Of a stretch of 64,000 nucleotides of DNA, positions 23,321 through 31,217 are shown piece after piece. Made by a program: the position numbers and the translations under genes. A model generated the notes under the pieces. The model did not search any database and was not told the origin of the DNA. It saw only the letters and a program-made list of their open reading frames with translations. The stretch's first letter is position 1. The number at the start of each line of letters is the position of its first letter. This DNA is from Ensifer sp. IC3342 (lineage in GTDB: Bacteria > Pseudomonadota > Alphaproteobacteria > Rhizobiales > Rhizobiaceae), in contig NZ_JADYVE010000003.1 of NCBI RefSeq assembly GCF_020193655.1, forward strand, positions 310,001 to 374,000. The letters run 5' to 3'.

Positions 23321-23785
23321 TTACGCCACCTTGGCGGCATAGGAGGCGAGCAATCCGCCCCAGCCGCTCTCGGAATCGAACATGCCGTGCATCTCTTCGG
23401 CCTTCGCCCCGTAATTCGCAAGGTGGCGGTGTTCGAGGGTCACTGTCGTCTCGTCGCCCTTTGCCTCGAAGAGGACTTCCACCTCGGTGTAAAACGCCGG
23501 ATCGAAGGTGAAATCGGCATTAAGCTGCCAGGCGAAGAGGATGCGGTTCGGTCGATCGCAATCGATGACGCGGCCCCAGTCGCACTCCTCGCCGGCGTTA
23601 CCGATTTCGTACCAGCGCCCCCCGGCAACGGCCTCGACGACCACCGTCTTCTGGCCGGATTGCGACACACTATGGCCCTTGATCCACCAGGTTCCCATGC
23701 CGCTGACGAAGACGTCGAACGCCTTTTCCGGCGACGCGCGCACGGTGACGGACTTGCGGACCGGCGTCGGCTCGATCTTGTTCAT
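23321..23785 (-). CDS. SRPBCC/AHSA1-family protein
   Basis: A 154-residue START-like fold protein: KSVTVRASPEKAFDVFVSGMGTWW, a central GGRWYEIGNAGEECDWGRV and TTVTLEHRHLANYG. ATG at 23785 with GGGAGAA upstream. It lies 26 bases after an ArsR gene on the same strand, a very common pairing. The ligand is unknown. Confidence 0.85.
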   Translation of the reverse strand: MNKIEPTPVRKSVTVRASPEKAFDVFVSGMGTWWIKGHSVSQSGQKTVVVEAVAGGRWYEIGNAGEECDWGRVIDCDRPNRILFAWQLNADFTFDPAFYTEVEVLFEAKGDETTVTLEHRHLANYGAKAEEMHGMFDSESGWGGLLASYAAKVA

Positions 23786-23811
23786 GTTGCTTTCTCCCGT
23801 TTGATAATATT

Positions 23812-24123
23812 TCAGGATTCGTCCGCCGTCTCGACCGCGGCCTTGAAGGCTGCGAGTTGCTCGGTCCAGAAGCGGTCGAGCCACGCCCGCAGCGGCCCCA
23901 GCCCCTCCGGATCGATCGAATAGATCCGGCGTGCGCCCGAAGGCTCGTCCCTCACAAGCCGCGCTTCCTTCAGAACCTTCAAATGCTGCGAAATCGCCGG
24001 CTGCGATACTGGCATCGCCCGCGCCAGTTCGGCGACCGACTGCCGCCGCCCAGCGACGCGCTCGAAAATCGCGCGCCGCGTCGGGTCGGCAAGGGCTGCG
24101 AACAATCTATCTTCATAAGTCAT
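23812..24123 (-). CDS. ArsR-family repressor (SRPBCC-linked)
   Basis: A 103-residue winged-helix protein (ALADPTRRAIFERVAGRRQSVAELARAMPVSQPAISQHLKVLKEA, in segments). It lacks the metal-binding cysteines of classic ArsR/SmtB, as is usual for the subgroup paired with AHSA1 proteins. ATG at 24123 lies inside a perfect palindrome, so autoregulation is likely. It is cotranscribed with the downstream SRPBCC gene. Confidence 0.88.
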   Translation of the reverse strand: MTYEDRLFAALADPTRRAIFERVAGRRQSVAELARAMPVSQPAISQHLKVLKEARLVRDEPSGARRIYSIDPEGLGPLRAWLDRFWTEQLAAFKAAVETADES

Positions 24124-24130
24124 GACTTAT
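24115..24130. promoter_or_regulatory. 16-bp perfect palindrome over the arsR start codon
   Basis: ATAAGTCATGACTTAT, with the arsR start codon at its centre; a further half-site-like GACTTAT occurs at 24140-24146. Likely the ArsR operator, blocking both transcription and its own start region. Confidence 0.6.
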
Positions 24131-24182
24131 TATAAGCCGAGACTTATTTCTGTCAATCTGAAGACACGCAGCAAAAGCCCGG

Positions 24183-24221
24183 AAAACGAAAGCGCCGCGC
24201 ATTCGATCGAATACGCGGCGC
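24183..24221 (-). terminator. Terminator after the LysR gene
   Basis: On the minus strand: stem GCGCCGCGTATTCGAT/ATCGAATGCGCGGCGC (near perfect), followed by CTTTCGTTTTCC. It lies 34 bases after the LysR stop codon and separates it from arsR. Confidence 0.75.
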
Positions 24222-24254
24222 CCCGAACGCGACGCTTCTATAATTTGAGCGGAT

Positions 24255-25145
24255 CTATTGCATCTGGAGCTCGGCAAAGGCCGCACGCACATGATCGGCG
24301 ACTGCCAGCACCGGCGCCGGCGCATCCTCTATGACCTTGAGCCCGATGTCGTAATGGCCGAGATCCGGCAGCCCGTCGTGTTCGCCGAGCTGGACCATCT
24401 CGCCGCGGACGAGGTAGCGCGGCAGCGGCGCGATGGCGAGGCCCGCGAGCACCGCCGCCCGCTGCCCGGTCGTATAGGCGCTGAGGAACGCGACGCGGAA
24501 CTTGCGGCCGGCCCGTGACAGTTTCTCGACGGCGTCGGCGCGCCAGACGCAGCCGTCCTCCCACATCGAAACCGGCAGAGGATCGCGCAAATGCGCATTG
24601 CCGCATTTCGCGCCGGCCCAGACGAGCTTTTCCTGCATCAGGATTTCCGTGCCCTTCGGCACATCGTCAGTCAGGCTGTTGAAGATGGCGATGTCCAGCC
24701 GGTGCTCGTCGACGCGCTTGCGCATGGCGTTGCTCATGCCGATCGATACGTCGACGGTGACATTCGGATAGGATTCGGCAAAGCGCTTCAAGACGTCCGG
24801 CAGGATCCGCTCGCCGACATCCTCCGGGGCGCCAACCCGGACCACACCGTTCATGTCGGGCAGAAGGAAGCGCGACACCGTTTCATTGTTGAGCGACAGA
24901 AGCCGGCGGGCAAAGCCGAGCAGCAGCTCGCCCTTCGGCGTCAGCGACACCGAGCGCGCGTCACGCAGAAAAAGTGTGCAGCCGAGCAGTTCCTCGAGCT
25001 TCTTGATCTGCATCGAGACGGCCGACGGCGTGCGGTAGACCGTCTCGGCCGCGGTGGTGAAGTTGCCGGTTTCGGCAATGGCGACAAAGGTCTTCAGGAC
25101 ATCCATCTCAAGCAACGGAAGCGCGTGGCGCAACATCATGTTCAT
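24255..25145 (-). CDS. LysR-family regulator, candidate VtlR/LsrB-type
   Basis: A 296-residue LysR protein: DNA-binding part at residues 14-75 (MDVLKTFVAIAETGNFTTAA, TVYRTPSAVSMQIKKLEE) and effector domain from about 95. ATG at 25145 with GAGG upstream. It diverges from two DUF1127-type small genes (25297, 25759). In Brucella and Agrobacterium the LysR protein VtlR activates DUF1127 genes, so a similar relation is suggested. That pairing, not a sequence alignment, is the basis for the VtlR-like suggestion. Confidence 0.8.
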   Translation of the reverse strand: MNMMLRHALPLLEMDVLKTFVAIAETGNFTTAAETVYRTPSAVSMQIKKLEELLGCTLFLRDARSVSLTPKGELLLGFARRLLSLNNETVSRFLLPDMNGVVRVGAPEDVGERILPDVLKRFAESYPNVTVDVSIGMSNAMRKRVDEHRLDIAIFNSLTDDVPKGTEILMQEKLVWAGAKCGNAHLRDPLPVSMWEDGCVWRADAVEKLSRAGRKFRVAFLSAYTTGQRAAVLAGLAIAPLPRYLVRGEMVQLGEHDGLPDLGHYDIGLKVIEDAPAPVLAVADHVRAAFAELQMQ

Positions 25146-25296
25146 GGCGGCATCCTCATTCAGAAAATCTGAAAGATAGCATTAGTTCATTTCGTTTGAT
25201 TGAACATCAAGCGTGAGCGATAGTCAAGCTGCAAGGAAGATCCAGGGCCGTTCATGCTTCTGGACTGGCAGCGCGATCTCAAAAAGGAGGAAGCTC

Positions 25297-25635
25297 ATGT
25301 CCGCGTTGACACTGGTGATTACGCCGCATGGCAACGCCGCATACATGAAAACCGACGGGCAGATGGCCGCCGCCACCGCCAAACGGGATACGGTCGTCCG
25401 GCTTCAACCGGAAACCGTGGCGTTTACCTCGGGCGATAACGACATGGTCCTCGCCATCTTGGCGCATGTCCGGTCCCTCATCGACCGGATCGCCACGAGG
25501 CGGCGCGCCAACAACATCGCCAGGAATCGGGTGGAAACCCGCCGTGAATTGGCGAGACTTCCCGCGAGGGTCAGGAATGACCTGTTACTCATGGAACAAC
25601 ATCCGGCGACGCCTTCGGATAGAGTTGTTGTGTGA
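25297..25635 (+). CDS. Small basic protein, partly DUF1127-like
   Basis: A 112-residue protein with AGGAGG six bases before ATG at 25297. The N-terminal part (MSALTLVITPHGNAAYM) is unfamiliar; the C-terminal part is Arg-rich (RIATRRRANNIARNRVETRRELARLPARVRNDLL), resembling a DUF1127 module in which 'LAxLPxxxRxDL' is the usual end. It lies in the divergent region of the LysR gene and probably answers to it. Function unknown. Confidence 0.6.
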   Translation: MSALTLVITPHGNAAYMKTDGQMAAATAKRDTVVRLQPETVAFTSGDNDMVLAILAHVRSLIDRIATRRRANNIARNRVETRRELARLPARVRNDLLLMEQHPATPSDRVVV

Positions 25636-25758
25636 GGCGGCAACCGATCACCATGTTTGATGGAAAACATCAAACATATTCGTTTGAATGATGAATGAGG
25701 TTGCGCCATATCTACCATCATGGTCGCGACCTTTTGAGAAGCTCAGAAGGAACCAGAA

Positions 25759-25962
25759 ATGTCTACGAACCAGTTTTCATCGTCGAGCCACGGGCTGTCC
25801 GCCCTGCCCGGTCTCTTTAACCTGCGCGCCCGCGCCTGGGCCGCCTGGAAGCGGCACCGCAATGAAGTCGTCCTGGAAAGCCTGTCCTACGACACGCTGA
25901 AGGATATCGGCTTCCCGTCCGCGGACGACGAGGTGCACGAGGCCCATAAGACAGAACAATGA
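25759..25962 (+). CDS. DUF1127 small protein
   Basis: A 67-residue protein with the DUF1127 core RARAWAAWKRHRNEVVLESLSYDTLKDIGFP near residues 24-54. AAGGA lies seven bases before ATG at 25759. A strong terminator follows at 26014. Small Arg-rich proteins of this family bind RNA or regulate RNA decay in related bacteria. It is the downstream neighbour of the other DUF1127-like gene and of the LysR gene. Confidence 0.8.
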   Translation: MSTNQFSSSSHGLSALPGLFNLRARAWAAWKRHRNEVVLESLSYDTLKDIGFPSADDEVHEAHKTEQ

Positions 25963-26013
25963 GCGCCGACGCCAAATATCCCCCCGCCCGATGTCGGGCA
26001 AGACTTGACCTCT

Positions 26014-26046
26014 AAAGGGCATTCCCCAACGGAATGCCCTTTTTCT
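26014..26046 (+). terminator. Rho-independent terminator after DUF1127 gene
   Basis: AAAGGGCATTCC-CCAAC-GGAATGCCCTTT, followed by TTTCTTT: a 12-bp perfect stem with a five-base loop and a T-run on the plus strand, 52 bases after the stop codon. Confidence 0.9.
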
Positions 26047-26173
26047 TTGCGGGTGCCGCGAACGATTTTCAGTCATGCAGACGGGTGACGATCTGCGGCG
26101 ATAGTTCCCTGATCGGCTCTCTCCGGATGGCCGCCGCAAAATCGGCTTCTTTCCTCACATCCATCAGGCCTCG

Positions 26174-26208
26174 TCCTTAGATCGGCTACGAGTCAAGGAA
26201 ACATGCAG
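26174..26208. repeat. Mosaic repeat end, left of the GGDEF fragment
   Basis: GTCCTTAGATCGGCTACG and AGTCAAGGAAACATGCAG, the standard 3' end of the mosaic element. With the copy at 26534-26608 it brackets the GGDEF fragment as a direct repeat. Confidence 0.6.
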
Positions 26209-26525
26209 CAGGCGCTCGGGCTGGCTGAACACCACGCGGTTGCGGCCGCCTTCCTTCGCCCGATGCCGTGATGCCAGTGCCAGCCGACGCTGGTCGTGAT
26301 CCTGATTTGCCTGCCTTCGACCTCGATACCCGCTCGCTGGACATTCTGTCGTATACGCTCCGCCAAAAGCCTTGCGTTGCCGAGTTCCGTGTTGGGCAGG
26401 AAAACGACGAACTCCTCGCCGCCTATTCGGGCAACGACATCGCTTTGCCGCACCGTTTCGGGCAAAAGGCGTCCCACGGATTGCAGCACGATGTCGCCGA
26501 CGCAGCCGCGGCCTGCCGCCGTCTA
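26209..26525 (-). pseudogene. GGDEF-domain gene fragment
   Basis: Remnant of a diguanylate cyclase. One minus-strand frame reads GDIVLQSVGRLLPETV, VARIGGEEFVVFLPNTELG, ARLLAERIRQNVQ and ITTSVGW. The expected end, EGGRNRVVFSQP, is in another frame, so a deletion plus frameshift has occurred; the start is missing after an in-frame TAG. On both sides lie pieces of the mosaic repeat in the same orientation. No product expected. Confidence 0.8.
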
Positions 26526-26533
26526 CATCGCCA

Positions 26534-26608
26534 TGCGTCTTTTCAGACGCACGCGGACGCTGTAGCACTTTGAAATGCCGCATGTTTTTGTCCTTTAAGG
26601 AAACATGC
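26534..26608. repeat. Mosaic intergenic repeat, right of the GGDEF fragment
   Basis: TGCGTCT-TTTC-AGACGCA palindrome, GGACGCTGTAGCACTTTGAA, GCATGTTTTTGTCC and TTTAAGGAAACATGC, in the standard order. Confidence 0.7.
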
Positions 26609-26631
26609 GAGAGGCCGGCGGAGCGCGGAAG

Positions 26632-27579
26632 TCATGCCGCCAGGCGTTCGACTTCGACCGTCACATGGGAAAGCTCGTGCAAATGCGCGAGCTTGTCTCT
26701 GTAGAGCGACGGGCTTTGCGGGTTTTTCGTCACCAGTGAGACGATGGCGCCGTGATGGCCAGGGCCGAGCTGCCAGACGTGGAGATCGGTGATGCGGTCG
26801 CCGTCCTTCTCGATCGCGGCGCGGATCTCCTCCGGCAAGTCCTCGCCGGCCGGAAGGTAATCCAGAAGGACACTGCCGGCGTCTCGGATCAGGCCGGCCG
26901 ACCAGCGGGCAATCACCAGGGCGCCGACCATACCCATCAACGGATCGAGCCAGGTCCAGCCATAGAGGCTTCCCGCCGTCAGCGCGACGATCGCCAGAAC
27001 CGAAGTCAGCGCATCCGCGAGCACATGCAGATAGGCGGCGCGCAGATTGTTGTCGCGGCCGTGACCGGCCGCTCCGTGCGCGTGGTGATGATCGTCGTGA
27101 TGGTGATGATGATGCGCGTGATCGTCGGAGAGCAGCCAGGCGCTGGCGAGATTGACGGCAAGGCCGAGCACGGCGACGGAAATCGCCTGCGGGAAGCTGA
27201 TCGCAACCGGGTTCAGCAGGCGGAGAAGGCTTTCCCAGCCGATCAACAGCGCAATCAGCGCCAGCACGATCGCGCTCGCAAAGCCGGCGAGATCGCCGAG
27301 TTTGCCGGTGCCGAAGGTGAAACGGCGATTGCGGGCGTTACGACGGGCGTAGAGATAGGCGAGCGCCGCGATCAGCATGGCGGCGGCATGGGTCGACATA
27401 TGCCAACCATCGGCAACGAGAGCCATGGAGCCGTAATACGTGCCCGCTGCGATTTCCGCCACCATCATCGCCGCTGTCAGCGCAATGACGAGCCAGGTGC
27501 GACGCTCGTTGCGCCGGTGATTGTCGCCGAGAAAGACATGATCGTGCCCGGTCGAGACGGAAGCGTGGGCCTTGCTCAT
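26632..27579 (-). CDS. dmeF: Cation diffusion facilitator, Co/Ni efflux type
   Basis: A 315-residue CDF transporter with six predicted helices: HMSTHAAAMLIAALAYLYA carries the family's metal site (ADGWHMSTHA, with Asp and His), a His-rich cytoplasmic loop between helices 4 and 5 (about 20 residues, 13 His), HVLADALTSVLAI for the second pair, and a soluble C-terminal domain (ITDLHVWQLGPGHH). ATG at 27579 overlaps the stop of the repressor gene dmeR. This dmeRF pair in rhizobia exports Co and Ni. The His-rich loop is the usual sign of that group. Confidence 0.88.
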   Translation of the reverse strand: MSKAHASVSTGHDHVFLGDNHRRNERRTWLVIALTAAMMVAEIAAGTYYGSMALVADGWHMSTHAAAMLIAALAYLYARRNARNRRFTFGTGKLGDLAGFASAIVLALIALLIGWESLLRLLNPVAISFPQAISVAVLGLAVNLASAWLLSDDHAHHHHHHDDHHHAHGAAGHGRDNNLRAAYLHVLADALTSVLAIVALTAGSLYGWTWLDPLMGMVGALVIARWSAGLIRDAGSVLLDYLPAGEDLPEEIRAAIEKDGDRITDLHVWQLGPGHHGAIVSLVTKNPQSPSLYRDKLAHLHELSHVTVEVERLAA

Positions 27580-27866
27580 TTCAGGTATCTCCTGACGACT
27601 TCGATCAGCTCGTCGGCGCCCTGCTCGCGGGCGCGCTGTTCCTGCTCAAGATCGTCGCCCGCCCCCGGGGCGGCAACGTGCTCGCGAATATGATCCTCGA
27701 TCAGTTCGACAGTGAGGCCTTGGACGGCGCCGCGCACGGAGGCCACCAGATTGAGAACTTCGCCACAGGGGCGCTCGGCCTCGAGCGCACGTTCGATCGC
27801 CTCCATCTGGCCCTTGAGGCGACGGACACGGGCGAGCAGCTTGGCCTGGTTGCGGATTGTATGCAT
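27576..27866 (-). CDS. dmeR: Metal-responsive repressor, RcnR/CsoR family
   Basis: A 96-residue all-helical repressor. Cys34, His59 and His63, with the N-terminal His2, correspond to the metal-binding pattern of RcnR/DmeR. RRLKGQMEAIERAL is the DNA-binding surface helix. ATG at 27866 is three bases from a perfect inverted repeat, the likely operator. It overlaps dmeF by 4 bases (ATGA), so the two are one operon. Known relatives release DNA on Ni(II) or Co(II) binding. Confidence 0.88.
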   Translation of the reverse strand: MHTIRNQAKLLARVRRLKGQMEAIERALEAERPCGEVLNLVASVRGAVQGLTVELIEDHIREHVAAPGAGDDLEQEQRAREQGADELIEVVRRYLK

Positions 27867-27868
27867 AG

Positions 27869-27887
27869 TATAGGGGAGTACCCTATA
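27869..27887. promoter_or_regulatory. Probable DmeR operator
   Basis: TATAGGG-GAGTA-CCCTATA, perfect 7-bp arms around five bases, directly upstream of the dmeR start codon. G-tract/AT operators of this design are typical for the RcnR family. Confidence 0.75.
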
Positions 27888-28306
27888 TCGGCCTGACAAG
27901 CAAGCGTACCGGAAGTGGAGGTGCAGCCGTACAAGGGCGGCTCGGCTTATATCCGGCAGCCCCAAGGTCGCGATCCAACTTTGGAGACCACATGGGCCTT
28001 GTCAGAAACCGACACCGCTGACACCTCCTGCGAGGAGGTCGCAATCAACAACACTGCAACCTGGAGAGGCAGGCACAAGCGCTGCTCATCCTGCGCGGCT
28101 TTTGCCAGATTGCGCCACGCGTTCCGGACATTCTGTCGCTTTCTCACAAACTTGCCGGAAAGCCGCGCAAAATGGCCGGATTGCTGCCATGTCGCAATGA
28201 GAAATATCTTCCCAGTCGCGGCTTTCCATGTCAGTGTCGCAAATTGACAAGCCGAGAGACCCGATCCACGCGACGAATATGTGCAGCGTAGAGCCTGGGA
28301 GGACTC
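27888..28306. other. Intergenic region between dmeR and the glxA-type gene
   Basis: About 420 bases without a convincing gene. It holds a short hairpin ACCTCCT-GCG-AGGAGGT (28023-28039) and, nearer the next start, repeats of TGTCGCAA at 28190 and 28242, possible sites for an AraC-type regulator. No terminator or RNA gene was recognised. Confidence 0.4.
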
Positions 28307-29311
28307 ATGAACAAACCGTTGACCAAAAAGCGTTCGCTCGTTTTCTTTCTGGTGCCGAACTTTTCCATGCTCCCCTTCTCGGCGGCCATCGAAACGCTTC
28401 GCATAGCCAACCGGATGCTCGGCTACGACGCCTATACATGGCGCCTCGCCTCGACGGATGGTCAGAAGGTCTTTTCCTCCGCTGGCATAGCGCTCGAGGT
28501 CAATGCTTCGCTTGCCGACGAACGCAAGTTCCTCGCCGGAGAGAACCGGCCCTCGATGGTGCTCGTCTGTTCCGGTGTCTATGTAGAAGACTTCCAGAAC
28601 AAGTCGGTTAACGCCTGGCTGCGTGAGGTCTATAATCGCGGCGTCGCCGTCGGCAGCCTCTGCACCGGCGCCCATGTGCTGGCGTCCGCCGGCCTCTTGA
28701 CCGGCAAGCGCTGCGCAATCCACTGGGAAAACCTGCCCGGTTTCTCCGAAAGCTTCCCGCAGGCTGAGGTCTATGCCGACCTCTATGAAATCGACAGCAA
28801 CATCTATACCTGCGCCGGCGGCACCGCCTCGCTGGACATGATGCTGAACCTGATCGACCAGGATTTCGGCGAGAACCTCGTCAACCGGGTCTGCGAACAG
28901 GCACTGACCGATCGCGTGCGCGGGCCGCATGACCGGCAGCGCCTGCCGCTCAGGGCCCGCCTCGGTGTGCAGAATTCCAAGGTTCTGTCGATCATCGAGT
29001 TGATGGAGAGCAATCTCGCCGAGCCGCTGTCGCTGCTCGAGATCGCCGAGAACGCCGACCTTTCGCGCCGTCAGATCGAGCGCCTTTTCCGCCAGGAAAT
29101 GGGTCGTTCGCCGGCGCGCTATTATCTCGAGATCCGGCTCGACCGCGCCCGTCACTTACTGATCCAGTCGTCGATGCCGGTGGTGGAAGTGGCCGTCGCC
29201 TGCGGCTTCGTCTCGGCCTCGCACTTCTCCAAATGTTATCGCGAACTCTACAACCGCTCGCCCCAGCAGGAACGCGCTGAGCGCAAGCTGACGCTGCAGA
29301 TGGCGCGGTAA
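28307..29311 (+). CDS. GlxA-type AraC-family transcriptional regulator
   Basis: A 334-residue regulator with an N-terminal DJ-1/PfpI-like domain (residues 10-200: FFLVPNFSMLPFSAAIETLR, VGSLCTGAHVLASAGLLTG, IYTCAGGTASLDMML) and a C-terminal double helix-turn-helix (225-330: LLEIAENADLSRRQIERLF, VVEVAVACGFVSASHFSK). The layout is that of GbdR/CdhR regulators of glycine betaine and carnitine use. Whether it controls the one-carbon cluster 10 kb away is open. ATG at 28307 with GGGAGG at ideal spacing. Confidence 0.88.
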   Translation: MNKPLTKKRSLVFFLVPNFSMLPFSAAIETLRIANRMLGYDAYTWRLASTDGQKVFSSAGIALEVNASLADERKFLAGENRPSMVLVCSGVYVEDFQNKSVNAWLREVYNRGVAVGSLCTGAHVLASAGLLTGKRCAIHWENLPGFSESFPQAEVYADLYEIDSNIYTCAGGTASLDMMLNLIDQDFGENLVNRVCEQALTDRVRGPHDRQRLPLRARLGVQNSKVLSIIELMESNLAEPLSLLEIAENADLSRRQIERLFRQEMGRSPARYYLEIRLDRARHLLIQSSMPVVEVAVACGFVSASHFSKCYRELYNRSPQQERAERKLTLQMAR

Positions 29312-29344
29312 ATCTCCGGCTGGCAGTCAATGGGCAGAGTCAAT

Positions 29345-29392
29345 CACGGCGCGAACGCGCCGTGGCTGGATTCCTGTGATAAGCACAGGAAT
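29345..29392. repeat. CACAGGAAT short palindromic repeat, copy 2
   Basis: A GC hairpin CACGGCG-CGAACG-CGCCGTG (29345-29364), then ATTCCTGTG-ATAAG-CACAGGAAT (29370-29392), perfect 9-bp arms. Confidence 0.75.
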
Positions 29393-29521
29393 GAGGAAAT
29401 CCGGGAGAGCGCTGCCGACAAGATCGAAACTGATCGGATGCAGCGCGCAAATTGCCGATTTTTGGTGCAGCGGCGGGCTGTCGCGATTGCGTCTTGCTCT
29501 ACGCATTTTCCTGGAAAAGCC

Positions 29522-30814
29522 TTACGACGCCAGCGAGTCGAGCAGCGTCAGTTCCGACATCACCCGGTTCCGCCCGGCATGTTTTGCCATGTAGAGGAAC
29601 TGGTCGGCCGCGTGCAGGTAGTTGTCGAAGGCTTCCTGGGCCTCAATGGTCGCGAGGCCAATCGAGATTGTGATCGTCAGTTCCTCGTCGTCTGCGACGA
29701 TTTTCGACTTTTCCAGTTCGAGCCGCAGCCGCTCGCAGAAGTCATAGGCACGGCGCGCGTCCAGCCCGTTGAAGAGAATGCCGAACTCCTCGCCGCCGAG
29801 GCGCGCCAACAGATGCTCCTCTCCGACAATTGCCTTCAGACGCCGCGCCACGTGTTTCAGCACGATGTCCCCGATCTCGTGGCCATAGGTGTCGTTGAGA
29901 CGCTTGAAATGGTCGATGTCGAGAACGGCGATCGCGGTGCTCTCGCCGCGCCTCAGGCACTGCTCGACGAGCCGTGGGCCGGTGAGAAAGAAGTGGCGGC
30001 GATTGTAGATGTTCGTCAGATAGTCGCTCGCCGCGAGGCGGCGCAGCGCCTGCAAGCGCTTCTGCATGGCGGCGGCCTGCCCCACCCGTGCGCTGAATTC
30101 CACCTCCAGGAATGGCTTGCGGATGAAGTCCACCCCGCCCGCCTCCAGGAAACGCGCCGCCAGACGGGCGTCACCGTGATCGGAGAGGCCGATGACCGGG
30201 GCGGCTTCCTCGCCCTGGCGGCTGCGGATCTCTGCGATCAGTCCCGCGCCGGCCATATCCTCGAGTTCGGTATCCGTGACGATCAGATCAATCGCCTCAC
30301 CGGCGTCGAGCAGCCGCAAGGCTTCGCCAGCCGCCGACGCCTCAACGACCGAAAAGCGCTGCCGACGCAGAAGACCGGCGAGATCGTAGCGCGACGCCTT
30401 GTTGGGATCGACAAGCAGCACCGTCGTCCGGCCCTCGGTCAGCGCCCGGTCGACGGCGGCGATCAGCCGCTCGATCGATTGCGGCTCGTGCTTGACGATG
30501 CAGCCGAGCACGTCCCTGCCGAGGATCTCCTCCCGCGTATGGTCGTTGAAGGCGGCTGTAAAGACGATCGCCGGTACGTTGCTGGCGAGAACGAAATCGA
30601 GCGCCTCGCAGTTCGGCGCGTCGGGCAGATTTAGGTCGAGCACTGCCAGGGAGAATTCGTCAGGCCCGGCAGCTAGCTCGGCCTTCACCGCTTCGAGCGT
30701 TCCGCAATGCGTCACCCGTGCGCCGAGCGTGCTTTCCAGCCCGTATTTCAACGCCGTCGCGAACATGCGCGAATCTTCGACGAGCAGCAACCGCTTGTCG
30801 CGATGCTTCTGCAC
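29522..30814 (-). CDS. Tandem-receiver diguanylate cyclase (PleD-like)
   Basis: A 430-residue protein. REC1 at about 7-120 has the phosphoacceptor Asp60 (AVLDLNLPD); REC2 at about 125-245 has VTDTELEDM; the GGDEF domain at 265-425 has ARLGGEEFGILF. The RxxD inhibitory site expected upstream of it is absent (VGEEHLLA). It should make cyclic di-GMP when phosphorylated. The start is unclear: GTG at 30814 (GGGGCAGG upstream) is preferred over GTG 30850 or a TTG at 30916. It lies 400 bases from another tandem-REC protein gene on the same strand. Confidence 0.85.
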   Translation of the reverse strand: MQKHRDKRLLLVEDSRMFATALKYGLESTLGARVTHCGTLEAVKAELAAGPDEFSLAVLDLNLPDAPNCEALDFVLASNVPAIVFTAAFNDHTREEILGRDVLGCIVKHEPQSIERLIAAVDRALTEGRTTVLLVDPNKASRYDLAGLLRRQRFSVVEASAAGEALRLLDAGEAIDLIVTDTELEDMAGAGLIAEIRSRQGEEAAPVIGLSDHGDARLAARFLEAGGVDFIRKPFLEVEFSARVGQAAAMQKRLQALRRLAASDYLTNIYNRRHFFLTGPRLVEQCLRRGESTAIAVLDIDHFKRLNDTYGHEIGDIVLKHVARRLKAIVGEEHLLARLGGEEFGILFNGLDARRAYDFCERLRLELEKSKIVADDEELTITISIGLATIEAQEAFDNYLHAADQFLYMAKHAGRNRVMSELTLLDSLAS

Positions 30815-31217
30815 GCTGTTCGCCTGCCCCGACGTGCGACGTAGTCTCACGGTCCCAGCAACCCCATCCCTACAGAACCCGTATCTCGCCCCAAGATGCC
30901 GGATAACTGCAACCAAATGAATTCATGCACGGTTCCTGGTTTTCGGCGATTGAATCGTCTCCGATTCAAGCAATCGTTCAGTAATTCATGCACTGGCCGC
31001 AGGCGTGCTTCCCGAGAATGACGCTGGCCAAAAACAATTGCCCGGTACACGCTCATCTGCCGAGTTGCCATTCGACAGGGTCCGTCACCGGGCTTCCCCT
31101 TTTCTTATTTGTACGGATTGAAAGGCCTGTCGATTGCGATTCCGTTAACACAGCAACCGGCAGTCCCGAAATCCACAAGCACGCAAGCCTACCGCGAGAC
31201 CTGAAAGGAGTACGCCT
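30815..31217. other. Intergenic region between the two tandem-REC genes
   Basis: About 400 bases. A short inverted repeat, TTGAATCG-TCTC-CGATTCAA, lies at 30953-30972, flanked by two copies of AATTCATGCAC (30919 and 30982). The rest shows no gene. Part of the first 100 bases could be N-terminal coding sequence if the cyclase starts further upstream. Confidence 0.4.

Noticed and set aside
27060..27125. Low-complexity GTGATGATG tract resembling a microsatellite
   Set aside because: It encodes the His-rich loop of the metal transporter on the minus strand.
27915..28247. A 110-codon frame in the dmeR-glxA gap
   Set aside because: No ribosome site, odd composition (many Cys/Trp/Arg) and no domain; treated as non-coding.
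28260..29155. A long minus-strand frame opposite the GlxA-type regulator
   Set aside because: Shadow frame without any domain; the plus-strand gene has a good ribosome site and full fold.
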